A stretch of 64,000 nt of DNA from Streptococcus cristatus (GCF_003943515.1 NZ_RJPT01000007.1:1267-65266), one strand, 5' to 3'; shown: positions 38,030 to 49,503, counted from the stretch's first letter. Translations and numbers: made by a program. The notes: generated from the sequence alone by a model not told the origin.

Positions 38030-38059
38030 ATAATCAAAATTTATTAAAGGAGAATATTT

Positions 38060-39451
38060 ATGAAAAATAGGAAGCGTTCTTTATTTTGGAAATGCAAATC
38101 CGTTTTATTTTCAGTTGCCCTAGCATCTGTATTCACAACGGTTACACAAGCTGATGCTGATGAGGTAAATAAGCCAAGTCAAGCTGCTAATGAGCTAGCT
38201 CAAGTAAGCTCAAATGAACTTGCTGCTAAAACAACTCAGGCTAATCAACAACTTTCTGAGACAGCCAAAGAGATTCAAGAAAAGGTTAGTACTCCAGTGG
38301 TGCCAATCGATAAGGCTAAAACTGGTGATGTAGTGAAAGTATCTACTACTTCTACTGATGTCAAAGTGGATACGAAAGAAAATGAAGCTGGTACAGAAGC
38401 TGTTGCTAAAGCAGAGGTTTCTGTGAGTGTTGAGACAACTAGTGTAGCTGCTAAAGGAACTGCTGTTGGAGAAAAAGCGCCAGTTGCTACATCAAAGACA
38501 GTTATCGATCATGTTGATACGGATGAGTATGTAGCTGATGTTACTCAGACCATCAAGAAGACAACATTTGAAAAAGTGATGAAAGAAGCAGATGTGACAA
38601 TTACGAAGCAATCGTCTGGTTCTGCTGACATCGTTTTTACTATTGATAAGTCAGGTTCAATGGGTTCATCTATTCAGAATGTTATGCAAAATATTGAGGC
38701 TTTTGTCCGTGATTTGGCTAGTAAAAAGGTTGATGCTCGTCTTGGCTTAATCGCGTATGAGTCTGCTAAGGATGTTCAATATTTCGATTTTAATGGGTCT
38801 AAATTCACTAAGAATGTAGAAGAGTATATTAAGGCTCTTAGATCTATTCAAACAGGCGGTGGAACAGAAGAGCCTACAGCCCCTCTTCATCATATTGCAA
38901 CTTCAAAAGATTACGATTGGTCTACAGCTTCTAATAATCGTCGTTTTGCTTTCTTGATTACTGATGAAAGTATTGATTTCAGTACTCCAGGTATTCCAAC
39001 AGTAGAAGAAACTCTGAAAGCTCTTAAAGCGGCTGATATTTCCCTATCGGTTGTGGGTGTAACATACGAAAAAACGACTTTTAAACCTCTAGTTGAAGGA
39101 ACAAAAGGTCTTTACCTTGATATCCGTCAAGAATTTTCTAGTCTTTTAAATCGTGATTTTACAAATCATGTTGTTAAGACTGTCCAAGAAGGACGTGTTT
39201 ACCGCATTGTGACAGAGAAATATGACTTCTTGGCAGAAGCACATGTCGTACTTAAGCAAAAAGCTCCAGCTCCTACAGTAGCGAAACCTATTGGAAATAC
39301 GAAGCCAGTTTATCATACTACATCAATTTCTAATAAGGTGGCTGAATTACCAAAGACTGGGGATCAAGTTTCTTCAGGCTTGGCTGTAGTTGGAGTAGCG
39401 TTAGTGGCAGTAGCTTCAGGATTGACTGTTAGTGCTAAGAAAAAAGACTAA
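38060..39451 (+). CDS. LPXTG-anchored surface protein with VWA domain
   Basis: A 463-aa surface protein. A signal peptide with a basic start and hydrophobic core ends near residue 31; residues 35-185 are Ala/Thr/Lys/Val-rich stalk; a von Willebrand A domain (about 188-385) has the metal-site motif DKSGSMG; then a short linker and a C-terminal sorting signal LPKTG (430-434), hydrophobic span and SAKKKD tail for sortase A. VWA surface proteins in streptococci usually bind host or matrix ligands; the ligand here is unknown. AT-rich codons and its own strong promoter. Confidence 0.92.
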   Translation: MKNRKRSLFWKCKSVLFSVALASVFTTVTQADADEVNKPSQAANELAQVSSNELAAKTTQANQQLSETAKEIQEKVSTPVVPIDKAKTGDVVKVSTTSTDVKVDTKENEAGTEAVAKAEVSVSVETTSVAAKGTAVGEKAPVATSKTVIDHVDTDEYVADVTQTIKKTTFEKVMKEADVTITKQSSGSADIVFTIDKSGSMGSSIQNVMQNIEAFVRDLASKKVDARLGLIAYESAKDVQYFDFNGSKFTKNVEEYIKALRSIQTGGGTEEPTAPLHHIATSKDYDWSTASNNRRFAFLITDESIDFSTPGIPTVEETLKALKAADISLSVVGVTYEKTTFKPLVEGTKGLYLDIRQEFSSLLNRDFTNHVVKTVQEGRVYRIVTEKYDFLAEAHVVLKQKAPAPTVAKPIGNTKPVYHTTSISNKVAELPKTGDQVSSGLAVVGVALVAVASGLTVSAKKKD

Positions 39452-39510
39452 TAGAGTCATGGATAAAGTAAGTTTTACTTGCTTTTCGAAAGTGATATAA
39501 GTCATGTAAG

Positions 39511-39553
39511 AAGAAGCCTTGGTTTTGTACAATACAGAACTAAGGCTTTTTGC
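39511..39553 (+). terminator. Rho-independent terminator after the LPXTG gene
   Basis: AAGCCTTGGTT with AACTAAGGCTT (one G-T pair) forms an 11-bp stem, followed by TTTTTG. Confidence 0.85.
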
Positions 39554-39614
39554 TTCTTTGTTAACTTGTAGCTGGGTGATGTTAGTTAACATTGATTTCT
39601 TTATTGATCAATAC

Positions 39615-39965
39615 ATAGGAAAGGATGGGCGATAAAAACGTTTATTGCTTAGTTTTTGACTATCTTGTTAGATGAGTTTCCAGCATCGTTTTATTGTCTT
39701 GTAATCGCGAGATTTTTGATCAAATTGTTTCATGATTTGGATGTGAAGGCAGTCCATAGTCTGATTTAGGTGTTGTACATGTGAAAGCGATCGAGGACAA
39801 TTTAAGCAGAAAGAAGGAGATCCTTAGCTATGTTGTAGTATATCCATGGCAATAACTATAAGTCCGTTTCGAACCAGTCTGGAATAGCGCCAAAAGCAAT
39901 TACAAGTAGTTACTTGAGCACATCCATCTAAGGTAGTTATAATCTTTCTTGAATTGAAATCTTGC
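39615..39965 (-). pseudogene. Degenerate ISL3-type (IS1167-like) transposase fragment
   Basis: Read on the minus strand with frameshifts and stops, peptides IVLDRFHM, QHLNQTMDCLHIQIMKQFDQ and SRDYKTIKRCWKLI then QDSQKLSNKRF appear in order. They match the DDE-region core of ISL3-family transposases as I remember them (VLDRFH is typical). Start, end and terminal repeats are missing or unrecognisable. Confidence 0.8.
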
Positions 39966-40088
39966 GCAATAAAACTTATTTAAAAATGCTAAATTAAAGA
40001 TTTGCTTATACTTGTGCAATGTTAGGAGAAGTTTTTTATCTATTTGTTGGGTAGGCTCCTTTTTTACATAGAAACTTTTCTTAAATTA

Positions 40089-40097
40089 TGTTATAAT
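40089..40097 (+). promoter_or_regulatory. Extended -10 promoter of DUF1149-degV genes
   Basis: TG-T-TATAAT lies about 30 bp upstream of the ATG at 40128. The gap before it, from 39966, holds no gene. Confidence 0.6.
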
Positions 40098-40127
40098 GGA
40101 CTATCGTATATTTTTAGGAGAATAGTA

Positions 40128-40502
40128 ATGGAATTACAACGTGAACAAGAATTTGTCAGCCAGTATCATTTTGATGCACGCAATTTTGAATGGGAAAAAG
40201 AGAATGGAACACCGGAAACAAAAGTTGACGTGAATTTTCAGCTGATTGAAAGAAATGAAGAAAAGAATTCAACATCCATGATTGTGATTTTGACTTTCAT
40301 GATTGTGTTTGATCGTTTTGTGATCAGTGGAACGATTACGCAGACAAATCATATTCAAGGACGTTTGGTAGAGGAACCTAGTGAGTTTGAGCATGAAGAA
40401 GTGGAAGAATTAGCGCGTCCTTGCTTGACCATGCTCAATCGTTTGACTTATGAAGTGACTGAAATTGCGCTAGATTTACCAGGTATTAATTTGGAGTTCT
40501 AA
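40128..40502 (+). CDS. DUF1149 family protein
   Basis: A 124-aa acidic soluble protein beginning [19 protein letters not shown], resembling streptococcal DUF1149 proteins (SecB-fold-like), from memory. ATG 40128 has TAGGAG upstream; the longer frame from 40044 would start within the promoter. It overlaps or abuts degV directly, so they are co-transcribed. Confidence 0.85.
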   Translation: MELQREQEFVSQYHFDARNFEWEKENGTPETKVDVNFQLIERNEEKNSTSMIVILTFMIVFDRFVISGTITQTNHIQGRLVEEPSEFEHEEVEELARPCLTMLNRLTYEVTEIALDLPGINLEF

Positions 40503-40504
40503 TG

Positions 40505-41353
40505 ATGAAATTAGCGGTTATAACGGATTCGTCCGCTTTTTTACCAGATAGCCTTCGTGGAAATGACCATCTTTTTGTGCTCGATATTCCAGTAGTGATT
40601 GCTGGAGAGACTTATGTGGAAGGAAAAAATCTGACAGCCAGTGAGTTTTATGAAAAAATGGCTGCTGCAGATGAATTGCCAAAGACAAGCCAGCCTAGTG
40701 TGGCAGAGTTGGAGGAGACGTTGACGCGCCTTGCCAGCGAGGATTACACGCATGTACTAGGGCTCTTTTTATCCAGTGGGATTTCAGGATTTTATCAAAA
40801 TATCCAGTATCTCAAGGACGAGTTTCCTGATTTGAAAATCGCCTTTCCTGATTCAAAAATCACCAGTGTTCCGCTGGGGATCATGGTTGAAAATGCTTTG
40901 ACTTGGGTCTCGGAAGGGCAGGATTTTGAGATGATTTTGACCAAGATTCAGCAGCAAATCGATGGAACCAGTGCTTTTATCATGGTTGACGATCTCAATC
41001 ATCTGGTTAAAGGTGGTCGTTTGTCCAATGGCGCAGCTATTTTAGGAAATCTCCTAAGTATCAAGCCGATTCTGTATTTTAACGATGCAGGTGTCATTGA
41101 AGTCTTTGAAAAGATTCGGACAGAAAAGAAAGCGATTAAGAGATTGATTGAAGTAGTGGAGGAAAAAACTGCCTCTGCTTCTTATCAGGTCATGGTGATT
41201 CATGGGAATGCTGAAGAGAAGGCGGAAAGCTTACGCCAGCAGCTGATAGAGGCTAGTATAGCGAACGATATTCCTCTTGCTACCTTTGGTAGTGTGATTG
41301 GAACTCACTTGGGCGAGGGTAGTGTCGCTTTAGCCTACATTCCGCTGGTCTAG
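40505..41353 (+). CDS. DegV family fatty-acid-binding protein
   Basis: A 282-aa protein with the DegV N-terminus [20 protein letters not shown] and later GGRLSNG. DegV/FakB-type proteins bind a fatty acid and present it to a kinase (FakA). Two ATG codons (40502 and 40505) are adjacent; the second has the better spacing to GGAG. Which fatty acid is bound cannot be told. Confidence 0.9.
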   Translation: MKLAVITDSSAFLPDSLRGNDHLFVLDIPVVIAGETYVEGKNLTASEFYEKMAAADELPKTSQPSVAELEETLTRLASEDYTHVLGLFLSSGISGFYQNIQYLKDEFPDLKIAFPDSKITSVPLGIMVENALTWVSEGQDFEMILTKIQQQIDGTSAFIMVDDLNHLVKGGRLSNGAAILGNLLSIKPILYFNDAGVIEVFEKIRTEKKAIKRLIEVVEEKTASASYQVMVIHGNAEEKAESLRQQLIEASIANDIPLATFGSVIGTHLGEGSVALAYIPLV

Positions 41354-41395
41354 AGTTTTGCAGGGCGGTTAGTCAAGAATAGAGAGAGGTTCTAG

Positions 41396-42163
41396 ATGAG
41401 TATAAAAGTCATTATTGCTGGTTTCAAGGGAAAGATGGGACAAGCAGCCTATAAAATGGTAACAGAAGATCCTGAGTTGGTATTGGCCGGTCTACTAGAT
41501 CCTTTTACAGATGAAAAGGAAGTAGCGGGAGTTCCAGTTTTCAATACTAAAGAAGAACTAGCTAGTCTTCAGGCGGATGTCTGGATTGACTTTACGACCC
41601 CCAAAGTGGCTTATGAAAATACTCGCTTTGCTCTTGAGAATGGCTTTGCTCCGGTGGTCGGAACGACTGGTTTCACGTCTGAGCAGATTGAAGACTTGAC
41701 CCAACTATCGCGTCAAAAGAGTCTTGGTGGATTGATTGCCCCGAATTTTGCTCTGGGAGCCGTTTTGCTGATGCAGTTTGCAGCCCAAGCAGCCAAGTAT
41801 TTTCCAGATGTGGAAATTATTGAACTGCATCATGATAACAAAAGAGATGCACCGAGCGGTACGGCTATCAAGACAGCTGAATTAATCAGTCAAGTTCGGA
41901 CGAGCAAGCAGCAGGGAGCGGCTGATGAGGAAGAATCGTTGGCTGGTGCCCGTGGGGCAGCCTTTGACGGCATGCGGATTCACTCAGTGCGTTTGCCTGG
42001 CTTGGTGGCCCATCAGGAAGTTATCTTTGGTAGTCAAGGAGAGGGGCTGACTTTGCGGCATGACTCCTATGACCGGGTTTCCTTTATGACTGGGGTAAAT
42101 CTGGGTATCAAAGAGGTAGTGAAGCGCTCTGAATTGGTCTATGGATTGGAACATTTACTATGA
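41396..42163 (+). CDS. dapB: 4-hydroxy-tetrahydrodipicolinate reductase
   Basis: A 255-aa enzyme of the lysine/diaminopimelate pathway. The N-terminal NAD(P) motif [11 protein letters not shown] and the catalytic/substrate motif [13 protein letters not shown] are present. GAGAGAGG lies upstream. The stop overlaps the cca start by 4 bp. Confidence 0.96.
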   Translation: MSIKVIIAGFKGKMGQAAYKMVTEDPELVLAGLLDPFTDEKEVAGVPVFNTKEELASLQADVWIDFTTPKVAYENTRFALENGFAPVVGTTGFTSEQIEDLTQLSRQKSLGGLIAPNFALGAVLLMQFAAQAAKYFPDVEIIELHHDNKRDAPSGTAIKTAELISQVRTSKQQGAADEEESLAGARGAAFDGMRIHSVRLPGLVAHQEVIFGSQGEGLTLRHDSYDRVSFMTGVNLGIKEVVKRSELVYGLEHLL

Positions 42164-43365
42164 GATTAGAGAAGATGCCTTCTGAGTTTCAGGAGGCTTT
42201 GCCAGTATTAGAGAAGATTAAAGAGGCCGGTTTTGAGGCTTATTTTGTCGGCGGTTCTGTACGAGATGCTCTGTTGAATCGGCCCATTCACGATGTGGAT
42301 ATTGCCAGCTCGGCCTATCCTGAGGAAATCAAAACAATCTTTCCTCGGACAGTTGATGTCGGCATTGAGCATGGAACAGTGCTGGTCTTGGAAGGCCAGG
42401 GAGAATACGAGATAACGACCTTTCGGACCGAGGATGTCTATGTGGACTACCGCAGGCCTAGTCAGGTCTCTTTTGTGCGCTCTTTGGAAGAAGACTTGAA
42501 GCGCAGGGATTTTACAATCAATTCTCTTGCTTTAGACCAAGAGGGAGAGATTGTGGACCTCTTTAACGGTTTGGCAGATATGAAAAATCGTACTCTGCGG
42601 GCAGTCGGAGTAGCTGCAGAGCGTTTCAATGAAGATGCCCTTCGCATCATGCGGGGCTTCCGTTTTCAGGCTGGTTTAGACTTTGATTTGGAAGACTTGA
42701 CCTTTCAGGCTATGGCAGATTGCGCGCCGCTTTTGGAGAAGATATCGGTAGAGCGGATTTTTATCGAGTTTGACAAGCTCTTGATGGCACCTTTCTGGCG
42801 AAAAGGTCTGGAGAGCCTGCTCAAAGCTGCTGCCTACGACTTTCTTCCTGATATGAAACATTCAGCAGAAGCTTTGCAGGAACTACTAGACGGTTTAGAA
42901 GAAGATTTTCAATTTTCTAGTTCTGAGCAGGCTTGGGCCGCACTTCTGCTGGCTTTGAAAGTAAAAGATATTCGGAAGTTTTTGAAACATTGGAAAACAT
43001 CCAATGACTTTCAAAAGCGAGTGAATCAGCTGGTAGCTGTTTATGAGATTCGACAGGAACGGAGCCTTTCTAAGCGTGATTGCTATCAGTATGATTTGGA
43101 TTTGATTCTGCAAGCTGAAAGTTTGAGACAGGCAGCAGGCTTGCCAGTTGAGTTTGAGGCTATTGAAGCGACACATGCTGCTCTGACCATTCATGATAAA
43201 CATGAGATTGTGGTGACGGGTAGCCATTTGATCCGAGATTATGGCTTTAAACCCGGACCAGAATTGGGACAAATCCTGACTAAAATTGAATTGGCCATTG
43301 TTGACGGAGAATTGGCAAATAGCAAGGAAGAGATTATGAACTTTATTAAGGAGCAAGTTGGATGA
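42160..43365 (+). CDS. cca: CCA-adding tRNA nucleotidyltransferase
   Basis: A 401-aa class II enzyme adding or repairing the CCA end of tRNAs. The N-terminal [19 protein letters not shown] holds the metal-binding acidic pair, [10 protein letters not shown] follows, and [13 protein letters not shown] closes the head domain. It is coupled by ATGA overlaps to dapB and to the ABC-F gene, a conserved streptococcal order. Confidence 0.95.
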   Translation: MRLEKMPSEFQEALPVLEKIKEAGFEAYFVGGSVRDALLNRPIHDVDIASSAYPEEIKTIFPRTVDVGIEHGTVLVLEGQGEYEITTFRTEDVYVDYRRPSQVSFVRSLEEDLKRRDFTINSLALDQEGEIVDLFNGLADMKNRTLRAVGVAAERFNEDALRIMRGFRFQAGLDFDLEDLTFQAMADCAPLLEKISVERIFIEFDKLLMAPFWRKGLESLLKAAAYDFLPDMKHSAEALQELLDGLEEDFQFSSSEQAWAALLLALKVKDIRKFLKHWKTSNDFQKRVNQLVAVYEIRQERSLSKRDCYQYDLDLILQAESLRQAAGLPVEFEAIEATHAALTIHDKHEIVVTGSHLIRDYGFKPGPELGQILTKIELAIVDGELANSKEEIMNFIKEQVG

Positions 43366-45227
43366 GTGACTTTATCGTTGAAAAGCTGACCAAGTCTGTC
43401 GGGGATAAGACAGTCTTTCAAGAGATTTCTTTTATCATTCACGACTTAGATCGAATCGGACTGATTGGAGTCAATGGGACAGGAAAAACCACTCTTTTGG
43501 ATGTCTTGTCTGGCAAATCAGGCTTTGATGGCGATGTATATCCTTTTTCAGCAAAATCTGACTATAAAATCTCTTATTTGACTCAGGAACCAGACTTCGA
43601 TGAAGAGAAGACAGTCTTGGATACTGTTTTGTCCAGCGATTTGCGAGAAATGCAGCTCATTCGAGAATACGAACTGCTCATGGCAGCTTATGATGAAGCC
43701 AAGCAAGCTCGTCTAGACAAGGTCATGGCAGAAATGGATTCGCTGCATGCTTGGGAGATTGAAAGTCAGGTAAAAACCGTCCTATCCAAGCTCGGTATCT
43801 CAGATTTGGCAGCAAAAATCAGCCAGCTTTCTGGTGGTCTACGCCGGCGGGTGCAGTTGGCGCAGGTCCTACTTTCAGAAGCGGACTTGCTGTTGTTGGA
43901 TGAGCCGACCAACCATCTGGATATTGATACGATTGAATGGCTGACAAATTTCCTGAAGAACTCAAAGAAGACGGTCCTCTTTATCACCCACGACCGCTAT
44001 TTTTTGGACAATATTTCCACGCGGATTTTTGAATTGGACGGTGGAAACTTGATAGAGTATCAGGGCAACTATCAGGACTATGTCCGGCTCAAGGCTGAGC
44101 AGGATGAGCGCGATGCTGCCCTGCTCCACAAGAAACAGCAGCTTTACAAGCAGGAGTTATCTTGGATGCGCCGTCAGCCTCAGGCGCGAGCGACCAAGCA
44201 GCAGGCACGTATCAATCGTTTCCATGATCTTAAAAGTGATTTGGCTGGTCAGACCAATCAGACGGACTTAGAGATGAACTTTGAAACCAGTCGTATTGGG
44301 AAGAAGGTTATCGAGTTTCAGGATGTGGATTTTGCATACGGAGACAAGCAGATTTTGTCGCATTTCAATCTCCTGCTGCAAAATAAAGATCGACTGGGCA
44401 TTGTCGGAGATAATGGAGTGGGTAAGTCTACTCTGCTTAACCTAATTGCTGGTCAGTTGCAGCCTCAGTCTGGTCAGGTCATAATTGGCGAGACAGTCCG
44501 AGTAGCTTATTTCTCTCAACAGATTGAAGGCTTGGATGAGTCCAAGCGGGTCATCAATTACTTGCAAGAAGTGGCGGAAGAGGTTAAGAGTGGTAGCGGG
44601 ACGACATCCATTGCTGAGCTATTGGAGCAGTTTCTCTTTCCTCGCTCAAGCCACGGTACTTTGATTGAGAAGTTGTCTGGCGGTGAAAAGAAGCGGCTTT
44701 ACCTGCTCAAGCTTTTACTAGAAAAGCCCAATGTCCTGCTTCTGGACGAGCCAACCAATGATTTGGATATCGCAACCTTGACGGTCTTAGAAAATTTCCT
44801 ACAGAGCTTTGCAGGGCCAGTAATTACAGTTAGTCACGATCGCTATTTCCTCGATAAAGTAGCCAGCAAGATTTTAGCTTTTGAAGATGGACAGGTCAGA
44901 GAGTTCTTTGGCAACTACACGGACTATCTGGATGAGAAGGCTTTTAGACAATCCAGCGCAGCTATTTCCCAAAAGCAAGAAAAGGAAAAGTCCGTCAAGG
45001 CGCGGGAGCAGAAGAAGCGGATGAGCTACTTTGAAAAGCAAGAGTGGGAGACCATCGAGGCGGATATCGAGGAGCTGGAGACACGTATCGCCGCCATTGA
45101 GACGGAAATGGAGCAGAACGGCTCGGACTTTACCAAGCTATCGGAACTTCAGAAGGAGCTGGATGACAAGAATGAGCAGCTTCTTGAAAAGTATGAGCGC
45201 TATGAGTATCTGAGTGAGTTGGAGTAG
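43362..45227 (+). CDS. ABC-F family ATPase
   Basis: A 621-aa protein with two ATPase domains and no membrane segment. Walker [10 protein letters not shown] and GDNGVGKST, signatures LSGGLRRRV and LSGGEKKRL, and Walker [13 protein letters not shown] and [12 protein letters not shown] are visible, with a C-terminal coiled coil rich in Glu/Lys. ABC-F proteins act on the ribosome; the long coiled tail is reminiscent of Uup. No resistance role can be concluded. Confidence 0.93.
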   Translation: MSDFIVEKLTKSVGDKTVFQEISFIIHDLDRIGLIGVNGTGKTTLLDVLSGKSGFDGDVYPFSAKSDYKISYLTQEPDFDEEKTVLDTVLSSDLREMQLIREYELLMAAYDEAKQARLDKVMAEMDSLHAWEIESQVKTVLSKLGISDLAAKISQLSGGLRRRVQLAQVLLSEADLLLLDEPTNHLDIDTIEWLTNFLKNSKKTVLFITHDRYFLDNISTRIFELDGGNLIEYQGNYQDYVRLKAEQDERDAALLHKKQQLYKQELSWMRRQPQARATKQQARINRFHDLKSDLAGQTNQTDLEMNFETSRIGKKVIEFQDVDFAYGDKQILSHFNLLLQNKDRLGIVGDNGVGKSTLLNLIAGQLQPQSGQVIIGETVRVAYFSQQIEGLDESKRVINYLQEVAEEVKSGSGTTSIAELLEQFLFPRSSHGTLIEKLSGGEKKRLYLLKLLLEKPNVLLLDEPTNDLDIATLTVLENFLQSFAGPVITVSHDRYFLDKVASKILAFEDGQVREFFGNYTDYLDEKAFRQSSAAISQKQEKEKSVKAREQKKRMSYFEKQEWETIEADIEELETRIAAIETEMEQNGSDFTKLSELQKELDDKNEQLLEKYERYEYLSELE

Positions 45228-45276
45228 GACAGTACGTAGTACATTAGTTGTGGATACAAGTTTGTGAGGGAGAATG

Positions 45277-46134
45277 ATGGAAATACAGATTTATAGCAAG
45301 CCCAGTCAGGAAATCAAGGATCAGCTCTTTGAGCTGGTTCAAAACTGCCACGTTACAGATGGGACTTATCGTCTTCCTTATCTGGATAACGCCTATAATT
45401 TTGATGGAGCTATGCCAGCCTTTTTTCTGGCCAATCTAGATCATCAAACGGTTGGTTTTTTATCGGTATATGCGGATGAGCCGGGGCAAGCAGAGCTATC
45501 TGTCTATGTATTGCTTGACTATCGCAGACAGGGCATAGCGAGCGCTCTTTTGCAGGAATTTTCCAAAATTGCAGAGAAATACGATTTATCCCAAATCGAA
45601 TACATCAGTGAAGTCAAGTTTTTAGCAGACCATCCGACCTTTGCTGAGAAGCTTGATTATGATTTGAAAGAAATGGAAATCTGGCTGGAGCAGGCGACGG
45701 GGACTTTCCCTCAAGAAGAAAAAGAAGGCGTGGAAGTTTTACTGGGTAGAAAAGAAATGGTTGCGGAGATTGCAGCTTTTCAGTCGCAGATTTTTGAAAT
45801 GCCGATAGATACTGCGCTTCACTATGCCAGTCAAGCGCTGGAGAGCCCAGATAGCCTGCTCTATGTCCTGAAAAAAGATGGTCAAATTGTGGCGTCCTGC
45901 TCAGTTGATACAAGTTTTGGCAGCAATTTTCTGTTTGCCCTAGCTGTAGATCAGGTCTTTCAGGGACAAGGATTAGGGAGTCACCTAGTCAGGTCTATCC
46001 TGAATGACCTTGCTAGCCGAAATGGACAAGTCTGCCAAATTGTAGTAGAAGCTCAAAATACAGGTGCCCTGAGGCTATATGAAAGATTGGGCTTTAAACG
46101 AAAATCGGAAACAGTTTATTTAAAGAGAAAATAA
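45277..46134 (+). CDS. Protein with two GNAT acetyltransferase domains
   Basis: A 285-aa protein. The first half has SVYVLLDYRRQGIASALLQ, the second VDQVFQGQGLGSHLV and NTGALRLYERLGFKRK; both are acetyl-CoA-binding GNAT motifs, so it is a tandem GNAT, of which often only one half is active. Two neighbouring ATG codons exist (45274, 45277); the second has better spacing to GAGGG. Substrate unknown. Confidence 0.88.
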   Translation: MEIQIYSKPSQEIKDQLFELVQNCHVTDGTYRLPYLDNAYNFDGAMPAFFLANLDHQTVGFLSVYADEPGQAELSVYVLLDYRRQGIASALLQEFSKIAEKYDLSQIEYISEVKFLADHPTFAEKLDYDLKEMEIWLEQATGTFPQEEKEGVEVLLGRKEMVAEIAAFQSQIFEMPIDTALHYASQALESPDSLLYVLKKDGQIVASCSVDTSFGSNFLFALAVDQVFQGQGLGSHLVRSILNDLASRNGQVCQIVVEAQNTGALRLYERLGFKRKSETVYLKRK

Positions 46135-46183
46135 AAAGATTAACCTTCAGAGTAAAGGGCTATGGAGGTCAGGAGATCTGTTT

Positions 46184-47098
46184 ATGATAAAGAGAAAAGA
46201 GCCATTCTTAGTACAGGCTGGCTTGGTGCTAGGCTTACTAGCCTTGGGAAATTTAGTCGGTGATGTCAGTCAGTTCTTGCGCTATCTTTTAGCAAGTCTG
46301 GCACTCTTGTTTTTCCTCCATCTAGTGATGGGAATGCTGACGCATACCAAGCAAGTCAAAGAGCAACTAGGTCAAGCGCTAGTGGCCTCGGTCTTCCCGA
46401 CTTTTTTCATGCAGGGAATGGTGGCTTCGACCTATCTAGCGAGCTGGACTTTTTTGGGAAATTTTGCCCGAATTAGTGCGCAAGTGCTGTGGTGGCTAAG
46501 CTTTGGCGGGTTGGTTTTCTTGATGGTCTATTATATCCTGACCTTTGTCTTCCCTTTCAAGTGGGAGAATGTTTTTCCTGCTTGGACGGTCTTATTTGTC
46601 GGGATTGGTGTCGCTCCTCTGACAATTGCAATTCCTCAGCAGTTAGCTTTGGGGCAGCTGGTCTTTTGGTACGGCCTTTTAGCGACCATCTTGGTCTTGC
46701 CAATCGTCCTTTATAAGACCTATAAAATTGGCTTAGCAGAGAATGTTCGTCCAAATACGACAACGATTTGTGCGCCTATTTCCTTGGTGACAGCGGCTTA
46801 TGTAGGTACTTTTTCTCAGCCAAATCCTGTCTTATTGAGCTTGCTCTTGATTTCAGGACAATGCTTATATGCCTTTATTTTGTGGCAACTTCCTCGTTTG
46901 ATCAATCGTCCTTTTTCAGCAGGCTTTTCTGCCTTTACCTTCCCTTTGGTCATTTCGGCTGTGGCTTTGAAGCAATCTTTAAACGTGTTGAATCTTGGTC
47001 TAGCTGGGCAAATTCTGCTTACTTTTGAGGTCTTAATAGCCCTGCTCGTCGTTCTTTATGTTACCTTCTTGTATACAAAGGATATTTTGGGCAAATGA
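46184..47098 (+). CDS. TDT family (TehA/SLAC1-like) membrane transporter
   Basis: A 304-aa protein with about nine to ten membrane segments. The FPTFFMQGM segment and regularly spaced TMs fit the tellurite-resistance/dicarboxylate transporter family; the substrate is not known. GGAGGTCAGGAG-like sequences precede the start. The LysR gene that follows has its own promoter. Confidence 0.8.
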   Translation: MIKRKEPFLVQAGLVLGLLALGNLVGDVSQFLRYLLASLALLFFLHLVMGMLTHTKQVKEQLGQALVASVFPTFFMQGMVASTYLASWTFLGNFARISAQVLWWLSFGGLVFLMVYYILTFVFPFKWENVFPAWTVLFVGIGVAPLTIAIPQQLALGQLVFWYGLLATILVLPIVLYKTYKIGLAENVRPNTTTICAPISLVTAAYVGTFSQPNPVLLSLLLISGQCLYAFILWQLPRLINRPFSAGFSAFTFPLVISAVALKQSLNVLNLGLAGQILLTFEVLIALLVVLYVTFLYTKDILGK

Positions 47099-47145
47099 GG
47101 CAGATTTCAGAGATGTATTTCCAAGAGGAAAGTCACTGCCTGCCT

Positions 47146-47173
47146 TTGAGGAAGGCTGAGTTTATGGTATAAT
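47146..47173 (+). promoter_or_regulatory. Promoter of the LysR regulator gene
   Basis: TTGAGG and TATAAT with 16-bp spacing and TG before the -10, 28 bp upstream of the ATG. Confidence 0.6.
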
Positions 47174-47200
47174 TAGGAGTATTTGTAAAAGGAAAAAGAT

Positions 47201-48109
47201 ATGAATATTCAACAATTGCGTTATGTAGTAGCCATTGCCAACAGCGGAACCTTCCGTGAAGCAGCAGAAAAAATGTATGTCAGCCAGCCCAGTCTATCTA
47301 TCGCGGTGCGAGATTTGGAAAAGGAGCTAGGATTTAAGATTTTCCGCCGAACGAGTAGCGGAACCTTTCTGACTCGGCGGGGCATGGAATTTTACGAGAG
47401 AGCTCAGGAATTGGTCAAAGGCTTCGATGTCTTTCAAAATCAATATGCCAATCCTGAAGAGGAAAAGGATGAATTTTCCATTGCCAGTCAGCATTATGAC
47501 TTTTTACCACCTTTGATAACAGAGTTTTCTCAGCGCTATCCTGACTACAAGAATTTTCGGATTTTTGAATCGACAACCGTGCAGATTTTGGATGAGGTAG
47601 CCCAAGGCCACAGTGAGATTGGGATTATTTATCTCAACAATCAGAATAGCAAAGGCATTATGCAGCGGATTGAAAAGTTAGGTCTGGAAGTCATTGAGCT
47701 AATTCCTTTCCAGACCCACATTTATTTGCGGGAAGATCATCCTCTGGCTCAAAAGGAAGAGTTGGTCATGGAGGACTTGGCAGATTTGCCGACGGTTCGC
47801 TTCACACAGGAAAAGGATGAGTACCTCTATTATTCAGAGAATTTTGTTGATACCAGTGCTAGCTCCCAGATGTTTAATGTAACGGATCGAGCAACGCTGA
47901 ATGGGATTTTGGAGCGGACGGATGCTTATGCGACTGGATCTGGCTTTTTGGATAGCAACAGTGTAAATGGAATCACTGTCATCAAACTCCGAGACAATTT
48001 AGACAATCACATGGTTTATGTCAAGCGGGAAGACGTGGACTTGAGTCAGGTTGGAGAAGCCTTTGTAGCTGTTATGAAAGAATATTTTGCACAGAAAAGA
48101 GAAGTATGA
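47201..48109 (+). CDS. LysR-family regulator, CpsY/MtaR-like
   Basis: A 302-aa LysR protein with a helix-turn-helix in [20 protein letters not shown] and a periplasmic-binding-like sensor domain. Its position just before lspA-rluD and its sequence fit the CpsY/MtaR regulators that control methionine uptake and synthesis and surface traits in streptococci (recalled). A candidate MtaR operator is on metA in this same window. It overlaps lspA by 4 bp. Confidence 0.85.
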   Translation: MNIQQLRYVVAIANSGTFREAAEKMYVSQPSLSIAVRDLEKELGFKIFRRTSSGTFLTRRGMEFYERAQELVKGFDVFQNQYANPEEEKDEFSIASQHYDFLPPLITEFSQRYPDYKNFRIFESTTVQILDEVAQGHSEIGIIYLNNQNSKGIMQRIEKLGLEVIELIPFQTHIYLREDHPLAQKEELVMEDLADLPTVRFTQEKDEYLYYSENFVDTSASSQMFNVTDRATLNGILERTDAYATGSGFLDSNSVNGITVIKLRDNLDNHMVYVKREDVDLSQVGEAFVAVMKEYFAQKREV

Positions 48110-48573
48110 AACGAAAGATTACCATTCCTTTTTTAGTTATTCTTTTGATTGCTCTTGATCAGGCAGTCAAGTATTATATTATTTCCAATTTTTCCTTGGG
48201 GCAGGTCAGGAAGTTTATCCCTAAGATTGTCAGTTTGACTTACTTGAGAAATACTGGTGCCGCTTTTTCTATCTTGGAAAATCAGCAGTGGTTTTTCGCC
48301 TTGATTACTTGTGCTGTGCTTGGAGCAGCTAGTTGGTATTTGTTTAAACATATTCAGGGCTCAAAATGGTTGCTGACGGGACTAATTCTAATTATTGCTG
48401 GTGGTTTGGGCAATTTCATTGATCGGTTCCAGCAAGGATTTGTAGTGGATATGTTCCAGTTGGATTTTGTCAATTTTGCTATTTTTAACGTAGCGGATAT
48501 GTACTTGACTGTTGGAGTAGCGATTTTATTACTGGTAATGTTGAAGGAAGAAACAAATGGAATTGAAAATTGA
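48106..48573 (+). CDS. lspA: Lipoprotein signal peptidase
   Basis: A 155-aa, four-TM aspartic protease that removes signal peptides from lipoproteins. Family motifs [20 protein letters not shown] and [14 protein letters not shown] supply the catalytic Asp residues. It overlaps both neighbours, indicating one transcript with the LysR gene and rluD. Confidence 0.96.
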   Translation: MKRKITIPFLVILLIALDQAVKYYIISNFSLGQVRKFIPKIVSLTYLRNTGAAFSILENQQWFFALITCAVLGAASWYLFKHIQGSKWLLTGLILIIAGGLGNFIDRFQQGFVVDMFQLDFVNFAIFNVADMYLTVGVAILLLVMLKEETNGIEN

Positions 48574-49459
48574 TGCAGCAGCCGCAGGCCTGCGTTTGGA
48601 CAAGGCAATGGCGGACTTGACAGAGCTATCCCGTGGTTTAGCCAATGAACAGATAAAAAATGGCCAGATTTTGGTCAATGGAGAGGAAAAAAAAGCCAAG
48701 TACGCTGTCAAAGAAGGCGATATTATTTCTTATGAAGTACCTGAGCCAGAGGTGGTTGAGTATGTGGCAGAGGATCTTCCGCTAGAAATCGTTTATCAGG
48801 ATGAGGATGTTGCAGTCGTCAACAAGCCACAAGGCATGGTGGTTCACCCGTCAGCTGGACATACCAGCGGTACTCTGGTCAATGCTCTCATGTACCACAT
48901 CAAAGACCTCTCTGGCATCAATGGTGTGCTGCGCCCAGGGATTGTCCATCGGATTGATAAGGATACTTCTGGACTTCTGATGATTGCCAAGAATGACCAG
49001 GCCCATTTGGCACTTGCAGATGAGCTCAAGGATAAGAAATCCCTCCGTAAATACTGGGCGATTGTCCATGGAAATCTGCCTAACGAGCGCGGAGTGATTG
49101 AAGCGCCGATTGGCCGTAGTGAAAAAGACCGCAAGAAGCAGGCGGTTACAGCCAAGGGGAAACCCGCTCTGACACGTTTCCAAGTTTTGGAACGTTTTGG
49201 GGACTATACCTTGGTTGAATTACAGCTGGAGACGGGGCGGACGCATCAAATCCGTGTTCACATGGCTTATATCGGCCATCCAGTCGCTGGAGATGAGGTT
49301 TATGGACCACGTAAGACCCTGAAGGGCCATGGTCAATTTCTGCACGCACGAACACTGGGCTTCACCCATCCTCGGACTGGCGAAGTGATGGAATTTACGG
49401 CTGAAGCACCAGCTATTTTCCTAGAAACTCTTGAAAAACTCAGAAAAGTCCATGACTAA
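48557..49459 (+). CDS. rluD: 23S rRNA pseudouridine synthase, RluD type
   Basis: A 300-aa enzyme with an N-terminal S4-like RNA-binding domain and the catalytic motif [15 protein letters not shown], with Asp as nucleophile. Downstream are GRTHQIRVH and GDEVYG. RluD-type enzymes modify helix 69 of 23S rRNA, though family members can differ in targets. A terminator follows at 49504. Confidence 0.93.
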   Translation: MELKIDAAAAGLRLDKAMADLTELSRGLANEQIKNGQILVNGEEKKAKYAVKEGDIISYEVPEPEVVEYVAEDLPLEIVYQDEDVAVVNKPQGMVVHPSAGHTSGTLVNALMYHIKDLSGINGVLRPGIVHRIDKDTSGLLMIAKNDQAHLALADELKDKKSLRKYWAIVHGNLPNERGVIEAPIGRSEKDRKKQAVTAKGKPALTRFQVLERFGDYTLVELQLETGRTHQIRVHMAYIGHPVAGDEVYGPRKTLKGHGQFLHARTLGFTHPRTGEVMEFTAEAPAIFLETLEKLRKVHD

Positions 49460-49503
49460 TCGTCTCCGTATTTATGAGACTCTAGATAAATGGAAAATTA
49501 AGT

